A DNA stretch of 64,000 bases from JBOCEF01 sp050586345 (GCF_050586345.1 NZ_JBOCEF010000006.1:75728-139727); one strand, 5' to 3'. Positions 1 through 9,065 are shown, counted from the stretch's first letter. A program made the numbers and translations. Notes: generated by a model from the sequence alone, not told the origin.

Positions 1-817
1 CGGCGGCTTCGGCGAACCCGTCGACATGGGCGGCGACATAGGCCGCATCCACGGCGCCCTGCTCGATCACCTGGGACAGCACCGCGTTCCACAGCGCCAC
101 GTCCGATCCGGGCCGGATCGGCAGGTGCAGGTCCGCGAGGTCCGAGGACGCCGTGCGCCGCGGGTCGATGGTGATCACCTTCATCCCCGGGCGGGCGGCC
201 TTGGCGGCGATCACCCGCTGGTACAGCACCGGGTGCGCCCAGGCGAGGTTGGAGCCGACGAGCACCAGCAGGTCGGTCTCCTCCAGGTCCTCATAGGCCT
301 GGGGGACGCTGTCGGCGCCGAAGGCGCGCTTCATGCCGGCGACCGAGGACGCCATGCAGAGCCGCGAATTGGTGTCGATATTGCCCGAGCCGATCCAGCC
401 CTTCATCAGCTTGTTGGCGACGTAGTAATCCTCGGTCAGCAGCTGGCCGGAGACGTAGAAGGCCACGGAATCGGGGCCGTGATCGCGGATCGCGGCCTGG
501 AATTTCTCGGCCACGAGGCCGATGGCCGCGTCCCAGGACGCATCGCGCCCGCCGACCTTGGGGGTCAGCAGGCGGTCCGCCATGTCGATGGTCTCCCCAA
601 GGGCCGAGCCCTTGGAGCAGAGGCGGCCATAGTTCGCCGGGTGGTCCTTGTCGCCGCGGATCGCCGCGCCGCCCTTGCCGTCGGGCGACGCGATCACGCC
701 GCAGCCGACGCCGCAATAGGGGCAGGCGGTGCGCACGCCGATCTCCGCCGAAGCGGCGCCCTCCGCGCCCGTGCCGCCCGCCCCGTCCAGGCGGCCCGCA
801 CCCCCCGGCGCGGTCAT
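1..817 (-). CDS. nasA: Assimilatory nitrate reductase catalytic subunit, N-terminal part (runs off window)
   Basis: This is the molybdopterin enzyme that reduces nitrate to nitrite in the cytoplasm. About 272 N-terminal residues are visible and the rest lies beyond base 1. After a Gly/Ala-rich stretch of about 25 residues the frame reads CPYCGVGCG. Together with Cys67 in RLCSKG this gives Cys32, Cys35, Cys39 and Cys67, the N-terminal [4Fe-4S] site of NapA/NasA enzymes. Lys69 matches the conserved lysine that relays electrons to the pterin. The start ATG at 817-815 overlaps the nirD stop as ATGA, so it is translationally coupled and last of the visible operon. NasA is preferred over periplasmic NapA because there is no Tat signal and the neighbours are nirBD and nrt genes. 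Confidence 0.93.
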   Translation of the reverse strand, partial: MTAPGGAGRLDGAGGTGAEGAASAEIGVRTACPYCGVGCGVIASPDGKGGAAIRGDKDHPANYGRLCSKGSALGETIDMADRLLTPKVGGRDASWDAAIGLVAEKFQAAIRDHGPDSVAFYVSGQLLTEDYYVANKLMKGWIGSGNIDTNSRLCMASSVAGMKRAFGADSVPQAYEDLEETDLLVLVGSNLAWAHPVLYQRVIAAKAARPGMKVITIDPRRTASSDLADLHLPIRPGSDVALWNAVLSQVIEQGAVDAAYVAAHVDGFAEAA

Positions 818-1149
818 GCCGCCCGCTCCGCCCTCAGGGCCGAGACCTCGAGGAGCACGCGCCCCCCGTCCACTTTCGCCGGATGGGTGCGCACCGCGCC
901 TTCATCCGCGCCCTGCGCCTGGCCGGAGTTCAGCGCGAAGACCCAGTTGTGCAGCGGGCAGGTGACCGAGTGGCCATGCACGATGCCGTCCGACAGCGGC
1001 CCGCCCTTGTGCGGGCAGCGGTCGTCGGTCGCGAACACCTCGTCGTCATGGGTGCGGAACACCGCGACGCAGCCCCGGGCCGTCTTCACCACGCGGGCGC
1101 CGCGGGCGGGGATGTCCTCCAGCGCGCCGATATCGATCCACTCGGTCAT
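814..1149 (-). CDS. nirD: Nitrite reductase [NAD(P)H] small subunit
   Basis: This 111-residue protein partners NirB in the six-electron reduction of nitrite to ammonium. It is a Rieske-like fold and, unlike some NirD proteins, keeps a full cluster-binding set: CPHKG (Cys45, His47) and CPLHNW (Cys64, His67). The longest frame begins at 1224, but I choose the ATG at 1149 (MTEWIDIG). It starts the Rieske domain at the usual place and overlaps the nirB stop as ATGA. The same four-base overlap links its end to nasA. It therefore belongs to the nirB-nirD-nasA translational chain. Confidence 0.95.
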   Translation of the reverse strand: MTEWIDIGALEDIPARGARVVKTARGCVAVFRTHDDEVFATDDRCPHKGGPLSDGIVHGHSVTCPLHNWVFALNSGQAQGADEGAVRTHPAKVDGGRVLLEVSALRAERAA

Positions 1150-3584
1150 TCCGCGGCCTCCTGCGTCAGGTCTGCAAGCGGGCGCAGGCGCGGCGCGTTC
1201 TGCGGCGCGGCGAGCTCGGCCCACGGGTCTTTCTGGTAGACGGATTGCGAGAGGTCGAAGCGCTCGACCAGCGCGCGGCGGTTCTCAAGGTCGTCGACCA
1301 CCTGTTCCTTGACCCAATCAAGGCCGACCTTGGCGACCCATTTGTACATGCGGTCGAGGTACTTGCCCCCCTCGCGGTAGAGCTGGATCGTGGCGACGAT
1401 CAGGTCCATCGCCTCCTCTTCCGTCGCGGCGGTGGCGAGGGCCTCGGTCTCCTTCACGTCCATCCCGGCGGCGCCGGCGATGGAGACCTGGAACCCCGAG
1501 TCCACGCAGATCACGCCCACGTCCTTGCAGGTCGCCTCGGCGCAGTTGCGCGGGCAGCCGGAGACGCCGAGCTTGACCTTGTGCGGGGTCCAGGAGCCCC
1601 AGAGGCGTTTCTCGAGCTTGATGCCGAGGCCGGTCGAATCCTGGGTCCCGAAGCGGCACCAGTCCGACCCGACGCAGGTCTTCACCGTGCGCAGGCCCTT
1701 GGAATAGGCGTGGCCCGAGACCATCCCGGCGGCGTTCAGATCGGCCCAGATGGCGGGCAGGTCCTCTTTCTTCACGCCCAGAAGGTCGATGCGCTGGCCG
1801 CCGGTCACCTTCACCACCGCGCCGTATTTCTGCGCGGCCTGGGCGATGGCGATCAGCTCCTCGGGCGTGGTCATGCCGCCCCACATCCGGGGCATGACGC
1901 TGAAGGTGCCGTCCTTCTGGATGTTCGCGTGCGCGCGTTCGTTGATGAAGCGGCTCTGCGGGTCGTCCTTGTACTCCACCGGCCAGTCGGCCAGCAGGTA
2001 GAAGTTCAGCGCCGGGCGGCAGACATGGCAGCCGCAGGAGGTCTTCCACTCCAGCTCCTGCATCACCGCGGGCATGGATTTCAGCTCCTTCGCCTTGATC
2101 AGGCGGCGGACGTCCTCATGCGGAAGATCGGTGCATTTGCAGATCGGCTTGGCGGTCGGCGCCTCGAACGCATCCCCGAGGGTGAGGGCGAGCACCTGTT
2201 CCACCAGGCCCGTGCAGGTCCCGCAGGACGCGCTGGCCTTGGTGGTCGCCTTCACGGCGTCGAGATCCCCCGCGCCGTTCTGGATGGCGGAGACGATGGT
2301 TCCCTTGCACACGCCGTTGCAGCCGCAGATCTCCGCATCATCCGGCAATGCTGCAACGGCCGCCATAGGGTCCAGCGCGGCCCCCCCGGCATAGGCGGGG
2401 CCGAAGATCAGCGTCTCGCGGGTCTCGGAGACGTCGGTCCCGGCCTTCATCTCGCCGAAGAACCAGTTCCCGTCGCCGGTCTCGCCGTACATCACGACGC
2501 CGATGATCTTCTCGTCCTTGATCACGAGGCGCTTGTAGACGCCGCGGGCGGCGTCGCGGAACACGATCTCTTCGCGCCCCTCGCCGTCGGCGAAATCGCC
2601 GGCCGAGAACAGGTCCACCCCGGTGACCTTCAGCTTGGTCGCGGTGACGACGGGGATGAACTGCGCCGGCTCGGCGGTCAGGGTCTTGGCGATCACCTTG
2701 GCCTGGTCATAGAGCGGCGCGACGAGGCCGAAGACCTGGCCGTCATGCTCGACGCATTCGCCGAGGGCGAGGATGTCGGGGTCCGAGGTGATCATCTGGT
2801 CGTTGACGATCACGCCGCGGTTCACCTCCAGCCCCGCGGATTTCGCCAGCGCGGTCGAGGGGCGGATGCCCACGGCCATGCAGACGATGTCCGCCGGGAT
2901 CTCGGTTCCGTCGTCGAGGCGCACGCCCTCGACCTTGCCGTTCCCGTAGATCTCCTTGGTGTTGGCCCCGCAGCGGATGTCGAGGCCGCGGCGCTCGAGA
3001 TCCTGCTGCAGCAGGTAGCCCGCGGCGGGGTCCAGCTGCCGCTCCATCAGGTGGCCCATCAGGTGCAGGACTGTGACCTCCATGCCGCGCAGGCGCAGGC
3101 CCGCCGCGGCTTCGAGGCCGAGGAGCCCGCCGCCGATCACCACCGCGCGGGCGCCGGGTTTGGCGGCGGCGTCGATCATCGCGTTGGTGTCTTCAAGGTC
3201 GCGATAGGCCAGCACGCCGGGCAGGTCATGCCCGGGGCAGGGGATGATGAACGGGTCCGAGCCGGTGGCGACGATCAGCTTGTCATACGCCACGTCGCCG
3301 TTCTCGCCCTTCACCACCTTGGCGGCGCGGTCGATGCCCAGCACCTTCTCGCCGAAGCGGCAGGTCACGCCGTTCGCCGCGTACCAGGCGTCGTCATGGG
3401 TGACGATTTCCTCGTAGGTCTTCTCGCCCGACAAGACGGGAGAGAGCATGAGGCGGTTGTAATTGCCGCGCGGCTCGGCGTTGAAGAGGGTCACGTGATA
3501 GGCGTCGGGGGCGGCGTCGAACAGGTGTTCGAGCGCGCGGCCCGAGGCCATGCCTGCGCCGATGACGACGAGTTTCTGGGTCAT
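1146..3584 (-). CDS. nirB: Nitrite reductase [NAD(P)H] large subunit
   Basis: This is an 812-residue siroheme flavoprotein that reduces nitrite to ammonium using NAD(P)H in the cytoplasm. The N-terminal half is a pyridine nucleotide-disulfide oxidoreductase (LVVIGAGMAS at residues 4-13 and a second GGGLLGLEAA nucleotide fold). A BFD-like [2Fe-2S] domain follows near residues 418-455 (CGCNGVC and CGTC). The C-terminal siroheme/[4Fe-4S] domain has CVGSDWCRFG near residue 638 and GCPRNCAEATC near residue 680. Length and domain order are those of complete NirB. It sits between the GAF-like gene (18-base gap) and nirD (ATGA overlap) and is expected to be co-transcribed from the nrtA leader. Confidence 0.97.
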   Translation of the reverse strand: MTQKLVVIGAGMASGRALEHLFDAAPDAYHVTLFNAEPRGNYNRLMLSPVLSGEKTYEEIVTHDDAWYAANGVTCRFGEKVLGIDRAAKVVKGENGDVAYDKLIVATGSDPFIIPCPGHDLPGVLAYRDLEDTNAMIDAAAKPGARAVVIGGGLLGLEAAAGLRLRGMEVTVLHLMGHLMERQLDPAAGYLLQQDLERRGLDIRCGANTKEIYGNGKVEGVRLDDGTEIPADIVCMAVGIRPSTALAKSAGLEVNRGVIVNDQMITSDPDILALGECVEHDGQVFGLVAPLYDQAKVIAKTLTAEPAQFIPVVTATKLKVTGVDLFSAGDFADGEGREEIVFRDAARGVYKRLVIKDEKIIGVVMYGETGDGNWFFGEMKAGTDVSETRETLIFGPAYAGGAALDPMAAVAALPDDAEICGCNGVCKGTIVSAIQNGAGDLDAVKATTKASASCGTCTGLVEQVLALTLGDAFEAPTAKPICKCTDLPHEDVRRLIKAKELKSMPAVMQELEWKTSCGCHVCRPALNFYLLADWPVEYKDDPQSRFINERAHANIQKDGTFSVMPRMWGGMTTPEELIAIAQAAQKYGAVVKVTGGQRIDLLGVKKEDLPAIWADLNAAGMVSGHAYSKGLRTVKTCVGSDWCRFGTQDSTGLGIKLEKRLWGSWTPHKVKLGVSGCPRNCAEATCKDVGVICVDSGFQVSIAGAAGMDVKETEALATAATEEEAMDLIVATIQLYREGGKYLDRMYKWVAKVGLDWVKEQVVDDLENRRALVERFDLSQSVYQKDPWAELAAPQNAPRLRPLADLTQEAAE

Positions 3585-3602
3585 GTCATGCGCCTTTCGT
3601 GA

Positions 3603-4559
3603 TCAGAAATACCAGGCGGCGACTTGCGCCAGCCGGCCCTTGCGGTGAATGGGAAGCGCGACGCAGGAGGCCCAGCCCGCGGGAAGCCCCGCCGCCTCGG
3701 GCCCGCCGACCGCGACGGGGGCGCCGGTGGCGGCCACGCGGCCGATGGGCCCCTGCCAGGGCGCCGCGCGCCGCGGCTGGCCCCAGAGCGGGCCGCGCCG
3801 GTCGCAGACCCCGTCCACCAGGATCATGTCGCGCCCGTCCTTGCCCGAGCCGCCGGCGGCGTCCCAGATCTCGAACCGGCCCGCGATGGGGGCGGATTTC
3901 GCGGACAGAAGCGCGAGGGCCAGCGTTTCGCCGCCCGGTAGCTCCAGCGGGATGCCGAGGCCGGTGGTCAGCCCCGCCTCGCCCGCCGCCTCGGCCCGCA
4001 CGAAGCGGAACGATCCGCCGAGGTCGCGCAGCAGCATCGCCGCCTGCGCCGCCCAGGCGCCGCCCGGCAGGCCCTTGCCGCGGGCGAAGCGGGCGGCGCG
4101 GGACACCGCCTCGAACGCCTTCGCGGCGCCGTAATAGCCGTCCGAGAGCGCCAGGACCCCCGGCGCGGCCTTGTCCTCGGCCCAGATCTCCACGGCGCCC
4201 GAGCGCGCCTCGTCCTCGGCGCACAGCAGCACCGCGACGCCCTTCAGCGCCTGCCCGGCGAAGAAGGGGACGGCGAGGGCGCAGGTCAGCCCCGCCTCGG
4301 CCGCCGCCTCGATCCGCACGAAGCCGGACCCGGCGAGCGGGTTGATCAGCACCGGCCGGGCCTCGGCCCAGGCGCGGCCCGGAAGGCCCTCGCCCCTGGC
4401 GAAGGACACGTTGCGGCTGGCGTCGCCGAACGCGGTCAACCGCCCGTAATCGGCGCTGGCCAGTATAAGCTTGTCGCCGTCCGGGGAGGGGATCCAGACT
4501 TCGACCGCCTCGATGAAGCGCAGCGCCGCGGCGTCCGCGGGGGCGTTCGCGTCGTCCAT
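3603..4559 (-). CDS. GAF-like repeat protein in the nitrate operon, function unknown
   Basis: This 318-residue soluble protein has no signal peptide or membrane segment. It is built of repeats resembling a GAF fold. Unit 1 (about residues 15-125) and unit 2 (about 125-230) each run from an E-V/I-W strand through FARGEGLPGRAW or FARGKGLPGGAW, a phenylalanine-rich strand (FVRIEAAAEAGL or FVRAEAAGEAGL) and a small-residue strand. A third, partial unit (FEIWDAAGG onwards) lacks the GLPG loop and ends at YF. The start codon shares one base with the stop of the upstream ATPase gene (TGATG), so the two are coupled. GAF folds bind small ligands, so a nitrate, nitrite or redox-sensing role in the operon is possible, but nothing here proves it. 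No DNA-binding or enzymatic domain is visible. Confidence 0.72.
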   Translation of the reverse strand: MDDANAPADAAALRFIEAVEVWIPSPDGDKLILASADYGRLTAFGDASRNVSFARGEGLPGRAWAEARPVLINPLAGSGFVRIEAAAEAGLTCALAVPFFAGQALKGVAVLLCAEDEARSGAVEIWAEDKAAPGVLALSDGYYGAAKAFEAVSRAARFARGKGLPGGAWAAQAAMLLRDLGGSFRFVRAEAAGEAGLTTGLGIPLELPGGETLALALLSAKSAPIAGRFEIWDAAGGSGKDGRDMILVDGVCDRRGPLWGQPRRAAPWQGPIGRVAATGAPVAVGGPEAAGLPAGWASCVALPIHRKGRLAQVAAWYF

Positions 4560-6238
4560 CACGCGGCCTCCTTCTTGTGGGCGCCGTGCTCGTACTCTTC
4601 CAGGAAGGTCAGCAGCTCTTCGCGGTAGGCGTAGTAATCGGGATGCTCCAGCAGCGCCTTGCGGGTGCGCGGGCGCGGCAGCTTCACGTCCATGATCTTG
4701 CCGATGGTGGCCTGGGGGCCGTTGGTCATCATCACCACGCGGTCGGCGAGCAGGATCGCCTCGTCGACATCGTGCGTGACGCAGACGGCGGTGACCTTGG
4801 TGCGCGACCACACCTCCATCAGCACTTCCTGCAGCTCCCAGCGCGTCAGGCTGTCGAGCATCCCGAAGGGCTCGTCCAGCAGCAGCAGCTTCGGGGACAG
4901 GGCGAAGGCGCGGGCGATGCCGACGCGCTGCTTCATGCCGTTCGACATCTCTGCGGCCGACTTGTCCATCGCGTCCCCGAGGCCGACGCGCTCGAGGTAA
5001 TATTCCACCACGTCCTGCCGCTCGGCCTGGGAGGCCTTGGGGTACACGCGGTCGACGCCGACCGACACGTTCTCCTTGGCCGTCAGCCAGGGGAACAGCG
5101 ACGGGGACTGGAACACCACCGCGCGCTCGGGGTCGGCGCCCTCGACATGCTTGCCGTCGAGGATGATGCCGCCCTTCGAGATCTCGTTCAGGCCCGCGGT
5201 CATGGTCAGCACCGTGGACTTGCCGCAGCCCGAATGGCCGATCAGCGAGATGAACTCCCCCTTCTTCATGGTGAGGTTGAAATCCTCGACCACGGTCAGC
5301 GGGCCCTTGGGCGTCGGGTAGATCTTGTGGAGCTGCGAGTACTGCAGGTAGCGGTCGTCGTTGTTCAGGATGCCCGCGTCCGAGGCCGCCGCCTTGGCAT
5401 AGGCCTGGGGCAGGGCGTGGAGCGGCGTGACGTTGGGCAGGCTGCGCGTGCCCTCGGCCCTGGCGGCGACGCCGACATCCATCAGGTAATTGGTGACCGC
5501 GGCGCGCAGGGTCTTGAACGCCTCGTCGTGGTTCATCGCCGCGCGGTCCCGCGGGCGGGAGAGCGTGTTGTCGAACATCTCGCCCAGGGAGCCGTCGGGG
5601 TTCAGGCACAGGATGCGGTCGCCCAGAAGGATCGCTTCATCCACGTCGTTGGTGATCAGGATGCAGGTCTTCTTGTCGCCTTCCCAGATCGCCTCGATCT
5701 CGTCGCCGAGATTGGCGCGGGTCAGCGCGTCGAGGGCCGAGAGCGGCTCGTCCAGCAGCAGCACCTCGGGGTTCATCGCCAGGGCGCGGGCCACGTTCAC
5801 CCGCTGGCGCATCCCGCCCGAAAGCTCGGCCGGGCGGCGCAGCGTGGCGTGCGACAGGCCCACCATCTTGATGTAATGGGCGCATTTCTCGGCCTTCTCG
5901 GCCTTCGGCATCTTCGGGAACACCGAGTCCAGCGCCAGCATCACGTTGCCCTGGACGGTCAGCCACGGCATCAGCGAGTAGTTCTGGAAGATCACGCCGC
6001 GCTCGGGGCCCGGCCCCTCGATCGGCTTGCCGCGGAACAGCACCTCGCCCTTCGACGGCTTCTCGAGGCCCGCCATCAGGTTGATCAGCGTGGTCTTGCC
6101 GGTGCCGGAGAAGCCCAGCACCACCAGGAATTCGCCGCTCCGAAGCTGAAGGTCGATGTTCTTGAGGACCTCGTGGCGGCGGGTTCCCTCGCCATAGCCC
6201 ATCGAGACGTTCTTGAATTCGATGATCGCGTCGGTCAT
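4559..6238 (-). CDS. Nitrate ABC transporter, fused double ATPase subunit (NrtC/NrtD type)
   Basis: This 559-residue protein carries two complete ABC ATPase domains in one chain. Domain 1 (residues 5-215) has Walker A GFSGTGKTT at 42-50, signature LSGGM at 139-143 and Walker B ending DEP near 165. Domain 2 (about 300-515) has Walker A GHSGCGKST at 334-342 and Walker B DEP near 457. The domains are not equivalent. Domain 1 has Asn197 where the switch histidine is expected (ITND), and domain 2 has a degenerate signature MSNGM at 431-435. Domain 2 keeps the histidine (VTHD, His489). It would energise NrtB for nitrate/nitrite uptake. Start ATG at 6238 chosen because MTDAIIEFKNVS begins the first domain. 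Confidence 0.93.
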   Translation of the reverse strand: MTDAIIEFKNVSMGYGEGTRRHEVLKNIDLQLRSGEFLVVLGFSGTGKTTLINLMAGLEKPSKGEVLFRGKPIEGPGPERGVIFQNYSLMPWLTVQGNVMLALDSVFPKMPKAEKAEKCAHYIKMVGLSHATLRRPAELSGGMRQRVNVARALAMNPEVLLLDEPLSALDALTRANLGDEIEAIWEGDKKTCILITNDVDEAILLGDRILCLNPDGSLGEMFDNTLSRPRDRAAMNHDEAFKTLRAAVTNYLMDVGVAARAEGTRSLPNVTPLHALPQAYAKAAASDAGILNNDDRYLQYSQLHKIYPTPKGPLTVVEDFNLTMKKGEFISLIGHSGCGKSTVLTMTAGLNEISKGGIILDGKHVEGADPERAVVFQSPSLFPWLTAKENVSVGVDRVYPKASQAERQDVVEYYLERVGLGDAMDKSAAEMSNGMKQRVGIARAFALSPKLLLLDEPFGMLDSLTRWELQEVLMEVWSRTKVTAVCVTHDVDEAILLADRVVMMTNGPQATIGKIMDVKLPRPRTRKALLEHPDYYAYREELLTFLEEYEHGAHKKEAA

Positions 6239-6252
6239 GTCGGCCCCCTCGC

Positions 6253-7344
6253 TCAGCGGTTCGACGAGAAGGTGAAGAGCGACTGCAGCGCGAACATCAG
6301 GCGGTCGAGCAGGAAGCCGATGATGCCGATGGTGAACACCGCGACCATGATCTTGGCGAGCGAGTTGGAGGAGCCGTTCTGGAACTCGTCCCACACGAAC
6401 TTGCCGAGGCCGGGGTTTTGGGCGAGCATCTCGGCCGCGATCAGCACCATCCAGCCCACGCCGAGGCTCAGCCGCAGCCCGGTGAAGATCAGCGGCAGCG
6501 CCGAGGGCAGCACCAGCTTGGTGATCTTGGTGTAGGTGTTCATTTTCAGCACCTTCGACACGGACACCAGGTCCTTGTCGATGGAGGCGACGCCGAGGGC
6601 GGTGTTGATCAGCGTCGGCCAGAGCGAGCAGAGCGTGACGGTGATGGCCGAGATCAGGAAGGACTTGGAGAACATCCCCTCGTTCGTCGTGTAGACGGCC
6701 GAGACGATCATGGTGACGATGGGCAGCCAGGCGAGCGGCGAGACCGGCTTGAAGATCTGCACCAGCGGGTTGATGCCCGCGTTCGCCATCGGCGACAGGC
6801 CCGCCATGATGCCGATCGGCACGGCCACGGCGGTGGCGATCAGGAAGCCGAAGAACACGGTCTGGATCGAGGTCCAGATCTGCGCGTAGTAGGTCGGCGC
6901 GCCGGTATAGTCGCGCTCCTTCACCCGGTCGGCATGGCCGGCGGCGATCAGCTTCTCGTTGCGCGCGTCCTGGCGCTCGTAGAACGCGGCCTCCTTGGCC
7001 TTCTCGCGCTCGTAATCCTCGTGCAGCACCTCGACCTGCTCCCAGACCTGCGCCGGGCCGGGAATGGCGCCGAGCGAGGTCTGCACCGTCGGCGCCAGCT
7101 GCGCCCAGACGAACAGGAACCCGAGGATCGCCAGGAGCGGCACGCCCATCAGGCGCCACAGCTCTCGCGCGTTGGTCTTCACGTCATCACCGGCCGCCAT
7201 GCGCAGCATCGGGGTGATCCAGGCGAGGCCGAGCACGTTGAACCAGGTCCCGGCCTTGTTGATCCGGGTGAAGATGCGGGCCTTGCGGGCCTCTTTCTCG
7301 GCGGCGGCCGAGGCGGCGCCGGGGGCGTCGGGAATGGCGGTCAT
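6253..7344 (-). CDS. nrtB: Nitrate ABC transporter permease
   Basis: This 363-residue inner-membrane permease belongs to the NrtB/SsuC/TauC family (binding-protein-dependent transport). A cytoplasmic N-terminus of about 60 residues is followed by a first membrane segment (LLAILGFLFVWAQLA, near residue 90). Next comes a charged, Glu/Lys/Arg-rich extramembrane region of about 70 residues, then the five-helix transport core from about residue 155. The EAA-like coupling loop lies near the segment SVSKVLKMNTYTKI. The gene follows nrtA after 155 bases that contain a stable hairpin, and it precedes the fused ATPase by 14 bases. Permease, ATPase and binding protein together form a complete importer. 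Confidence 0.95.
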   Translation of the reverse strand: MTAIPDAPGAASAAAEKEARKARIFTRINKAGTWFNVLGLAWITPMLRMAAGDDVKTNARELWRLMGVPLLAILGFLFVWAQLAPTVQTSLGAIPGPAQVWEQVEVLHEDYEREKAKEAAFYERQDARNEKLIAAGHADRVKERDYTGAPTYYAQIWTSIQTVFFGFLIATAVAVPIGIMAGLSPMANAGINPLVQIFKPVSPLAWLPIVTMIVSAVYTTNEGMFSKSFLISAITVTLCSLWPTLINTALGVASIDKDLVSVSKVLKMNTYTKITKLVLPSALPLIFTGLRLSLGVGWMVLIAAEMLAQNPGLGKFVWDEFQNGSSNSLAKIMVAVFTIGIIGFLLDRLMFALQSLFTFSSNR

Positions 7345-7431
7345 GACAGGTGTCTCCGGGATCGGGCGGGCCGCCGCGGCGCGGGGGGGCGCCGGGAGCG
7401 GTCGGAAGGGCGCGGATCGTCTTGAAAAGGG

Positions 7432-7462
7432 GCCCCCTTCGCCGCGGGAAGGCGAAGGGGGC
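7432..7462 (-). promoter_or_regulatory. Stem-loop between nrtA and nrtB
   Basis: A perfect 12-base inverted repeat (arms 7432-7443 and 7451-7462, GCCCCCTTCGCC and its complement) encloses a 7-base loop. There is no T-tract after it on the minus strand. It is therefore more likely an mRNA-stabilising or partly attenuating hairpin than a true terminator. This would be a usual way to make more binding protein than permease. Confidence 0.6.
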
Positions 7463-7499
7463 GGGGCCGGGGCCGTGGGGGCGCCCCGGCCGGGGGGCT

Positions 7500-8864
7500 T
7501 CAGCCCTCGACGCCGTTGCCGACGACTTTCTGCTCGCCCTTCAGGCCGATGGTGAGCTTCTCGAGATAGGCGTTGGGCGCCTTGCCGTCATAGGTGACGC
7601 CGTCGAGGAACTGGCTCTGCGGGGCCTTGTAGCCGTCGGAGTCCCAAGGCACGTCGGCGGCGTCGATATGGCCTTCTTCGACCAGGATCTTCGCGGCTTT
7701 CAGGTAGATGTCCGGGCGGTAGACGGACTTGGCGACCTCGTCATACCAGCTGTCCGGCTTGGCCTCGGCGATCTGGCCCCAGCGGCGCATCTGGGTCAGG
7801 TACCAGACGGCGTCCGAGTAGAACGGGTAGGTCGCGTTGTAGCGGTAGAACACGTTGAAGTCGGGAACGGCGCGCTTGTCGCCCTTCTCGTACTCGAAGG
7901 TGCCGGTCATCGAGGCGGCGATCACCTCGTAATCGGCGCCGACATATTCGGGACGCGACAGGATCTCCACGGCCTCGGGGCGGTTGGCGTTGTCGTTTTC
8001 ATCCAGCCACTTGGCGGCGCGGATCAGCGCCTTGGTCAGCAGCAGGGTGGTGTTGGGGTTCTCGTCCGTGAACTCCTTGGTCAGGCCGAACACCTTCTCG
8101 GGGTTGTCCTTCCAGATCTCGTAATCGGTGATCACCGGCACGCCGATGCCCTTGAACACCGCCTGCTGGTTCCACGGCTCGCCCACGCAGTAGCCGTAGA
8201 TGGTGCCGGCTTCCATGGTGGCGGGCATCTGCGGCGGCGGGGTCACCGACAGCAGCACGTCGGCGCCGATCTGGCCCGAGACGTTGTCGGGGGAGTAGAA
8301 GCCCGGCTTCAGGCCCCCGGCGGCGAGCCAGTAGCGCAGCTCGTAGTTATGGGTCGAGACGGGGAAGACCATGCCCATGTTGAAGGGCTTGCCCTCGGCC
8401 TTGTACTTCTCGACCACCGGCTTGAGGGCCGCGGCGCTGATCGGGTGGATCGGCTTGCCGTCGGCGTCATGCGGGATGTGCTTCTTCATCTCGGCCCAGA
8501 TCTCGTTCGACACGGTGATGCCGTTGCCGTTCAGATCCATCGAGAAGGGGGTGACGATATGCGCCTCGGTGCCGAATCCGATGGTGGCGGCCAGCGGCTG
8601 GCCGGCGAGCATGTGGGCGCCGTCGAGCTGGCCGTCGATCACGCGGTCGAGCAGCACCTTCCAGTTGGCCTGCGCCTCGAGGGTGACGAACAGGCCCTCG
8701 TTCTCGAAATACCCCTTCTCATAGGCGATCGCGAGCGGCGCCATGTCGGTGAGCTTGATGAAGCCGAACTTCAGCTCGTCCTTCTCGGGGAAGATCATTT
8801 CCTGGGCGTTGGCGGCCGACAGGGCGAGGATCGAGGCGGCCATGGCGCCGAACAGGGTTTTCAT
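7500..8864 (-). CDS. nrtA: Nitrate ABC transporter substrate-binding protein
   Basis: This 454-residue protein is the periplasmic nitrate/nitrite receptor. A typical Sec signal peptide (MKTLFGAMAASILALSAANA) is visible, with likely cleavage after residue 20 before QEMIFPEK. The mature protein has the CmpA/NrtA signature features LKFGFIKLTDMAPLAIA, HMLAGQPLAATIGFG and YCVGEPWNQQAV, which line the anion pocket in the family. No lipobox cysteine is present, so it appears to be a free periplasmic protein. It is the first structural gene after the 420-base regulated leader and heads the nrt-nir-nas operon. Confidence 0.96.
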   Translation of the reverse strand: MKTLFGAMAASILALSAANAQEMIFPEKDELKFGFIKLTDMAPLAIAYEKGYFENEGLFVTLEAQANWKVLLDRVIDGQLDGAHMLAGQPLAATIGFGTEAHIVTPFSMDLNGNGITVSNEIWAEMKKHIPHDADGKPIHPISAAALKPVVEKYKAEGKPFNMGMVFPVSTHNYELRYWLAAGGLKPGFYSPDNVSGQIGADVLLSVTPPPQMPATMEAGTIYGYCVGEPWNQQAVFKGIGVPVITDYEIWKDNPEKVFGLTKEFTDENPNTTLLLTKALIRAAKWLDENDNANRPEAVEILSRPEYVGADYEVIAASMTGTFEYEKGDKRAVPDFNVFYRYNATYPFYSDAVWYLTQMRRWGQIAEAKPDSWYDEVAKSVYRPDIYLKAAKILVEEGHIDAADVPWDSDGYKAPQSQFLDGVTYDGKAPNAYLEKLTIGLKGEQKVVGNGVEG

Positions 8865-9065
8865 GCGTCTCTCCTGGGGTGCGGCGCGCCCGGGTTGCGG
8901 CAGGGGGCGGCCAGGGTCAGGGGTGAGCGGCGGAACGCTCCGCCGGGGGCGCGACAGGCCGTGGCCCGCGCAGAAGAAAAAGGGCGGCGCCGATACGCAG
9001 GCGCCAGGCGGCGTACACGAAGCCTCGCCGCCGGACAGGGAAGACGGCGGCAGGCGGATGAAACG

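Noticed and set aside
1245..3602. 785-codon open frame on the plus strand opposite nirB
   Set aside because: It is antisense to a clear NirB, has a His/Asp/Leu/Arg-biased composition and no domain. Such frames follow from the codon bias of a GC-rich gene.
4577..6535. 652-codon plus-strand frame opposite the fused ATPase
   Set aside because: Antisense to unmistakable Walker and signature motifs; no domain of its own.
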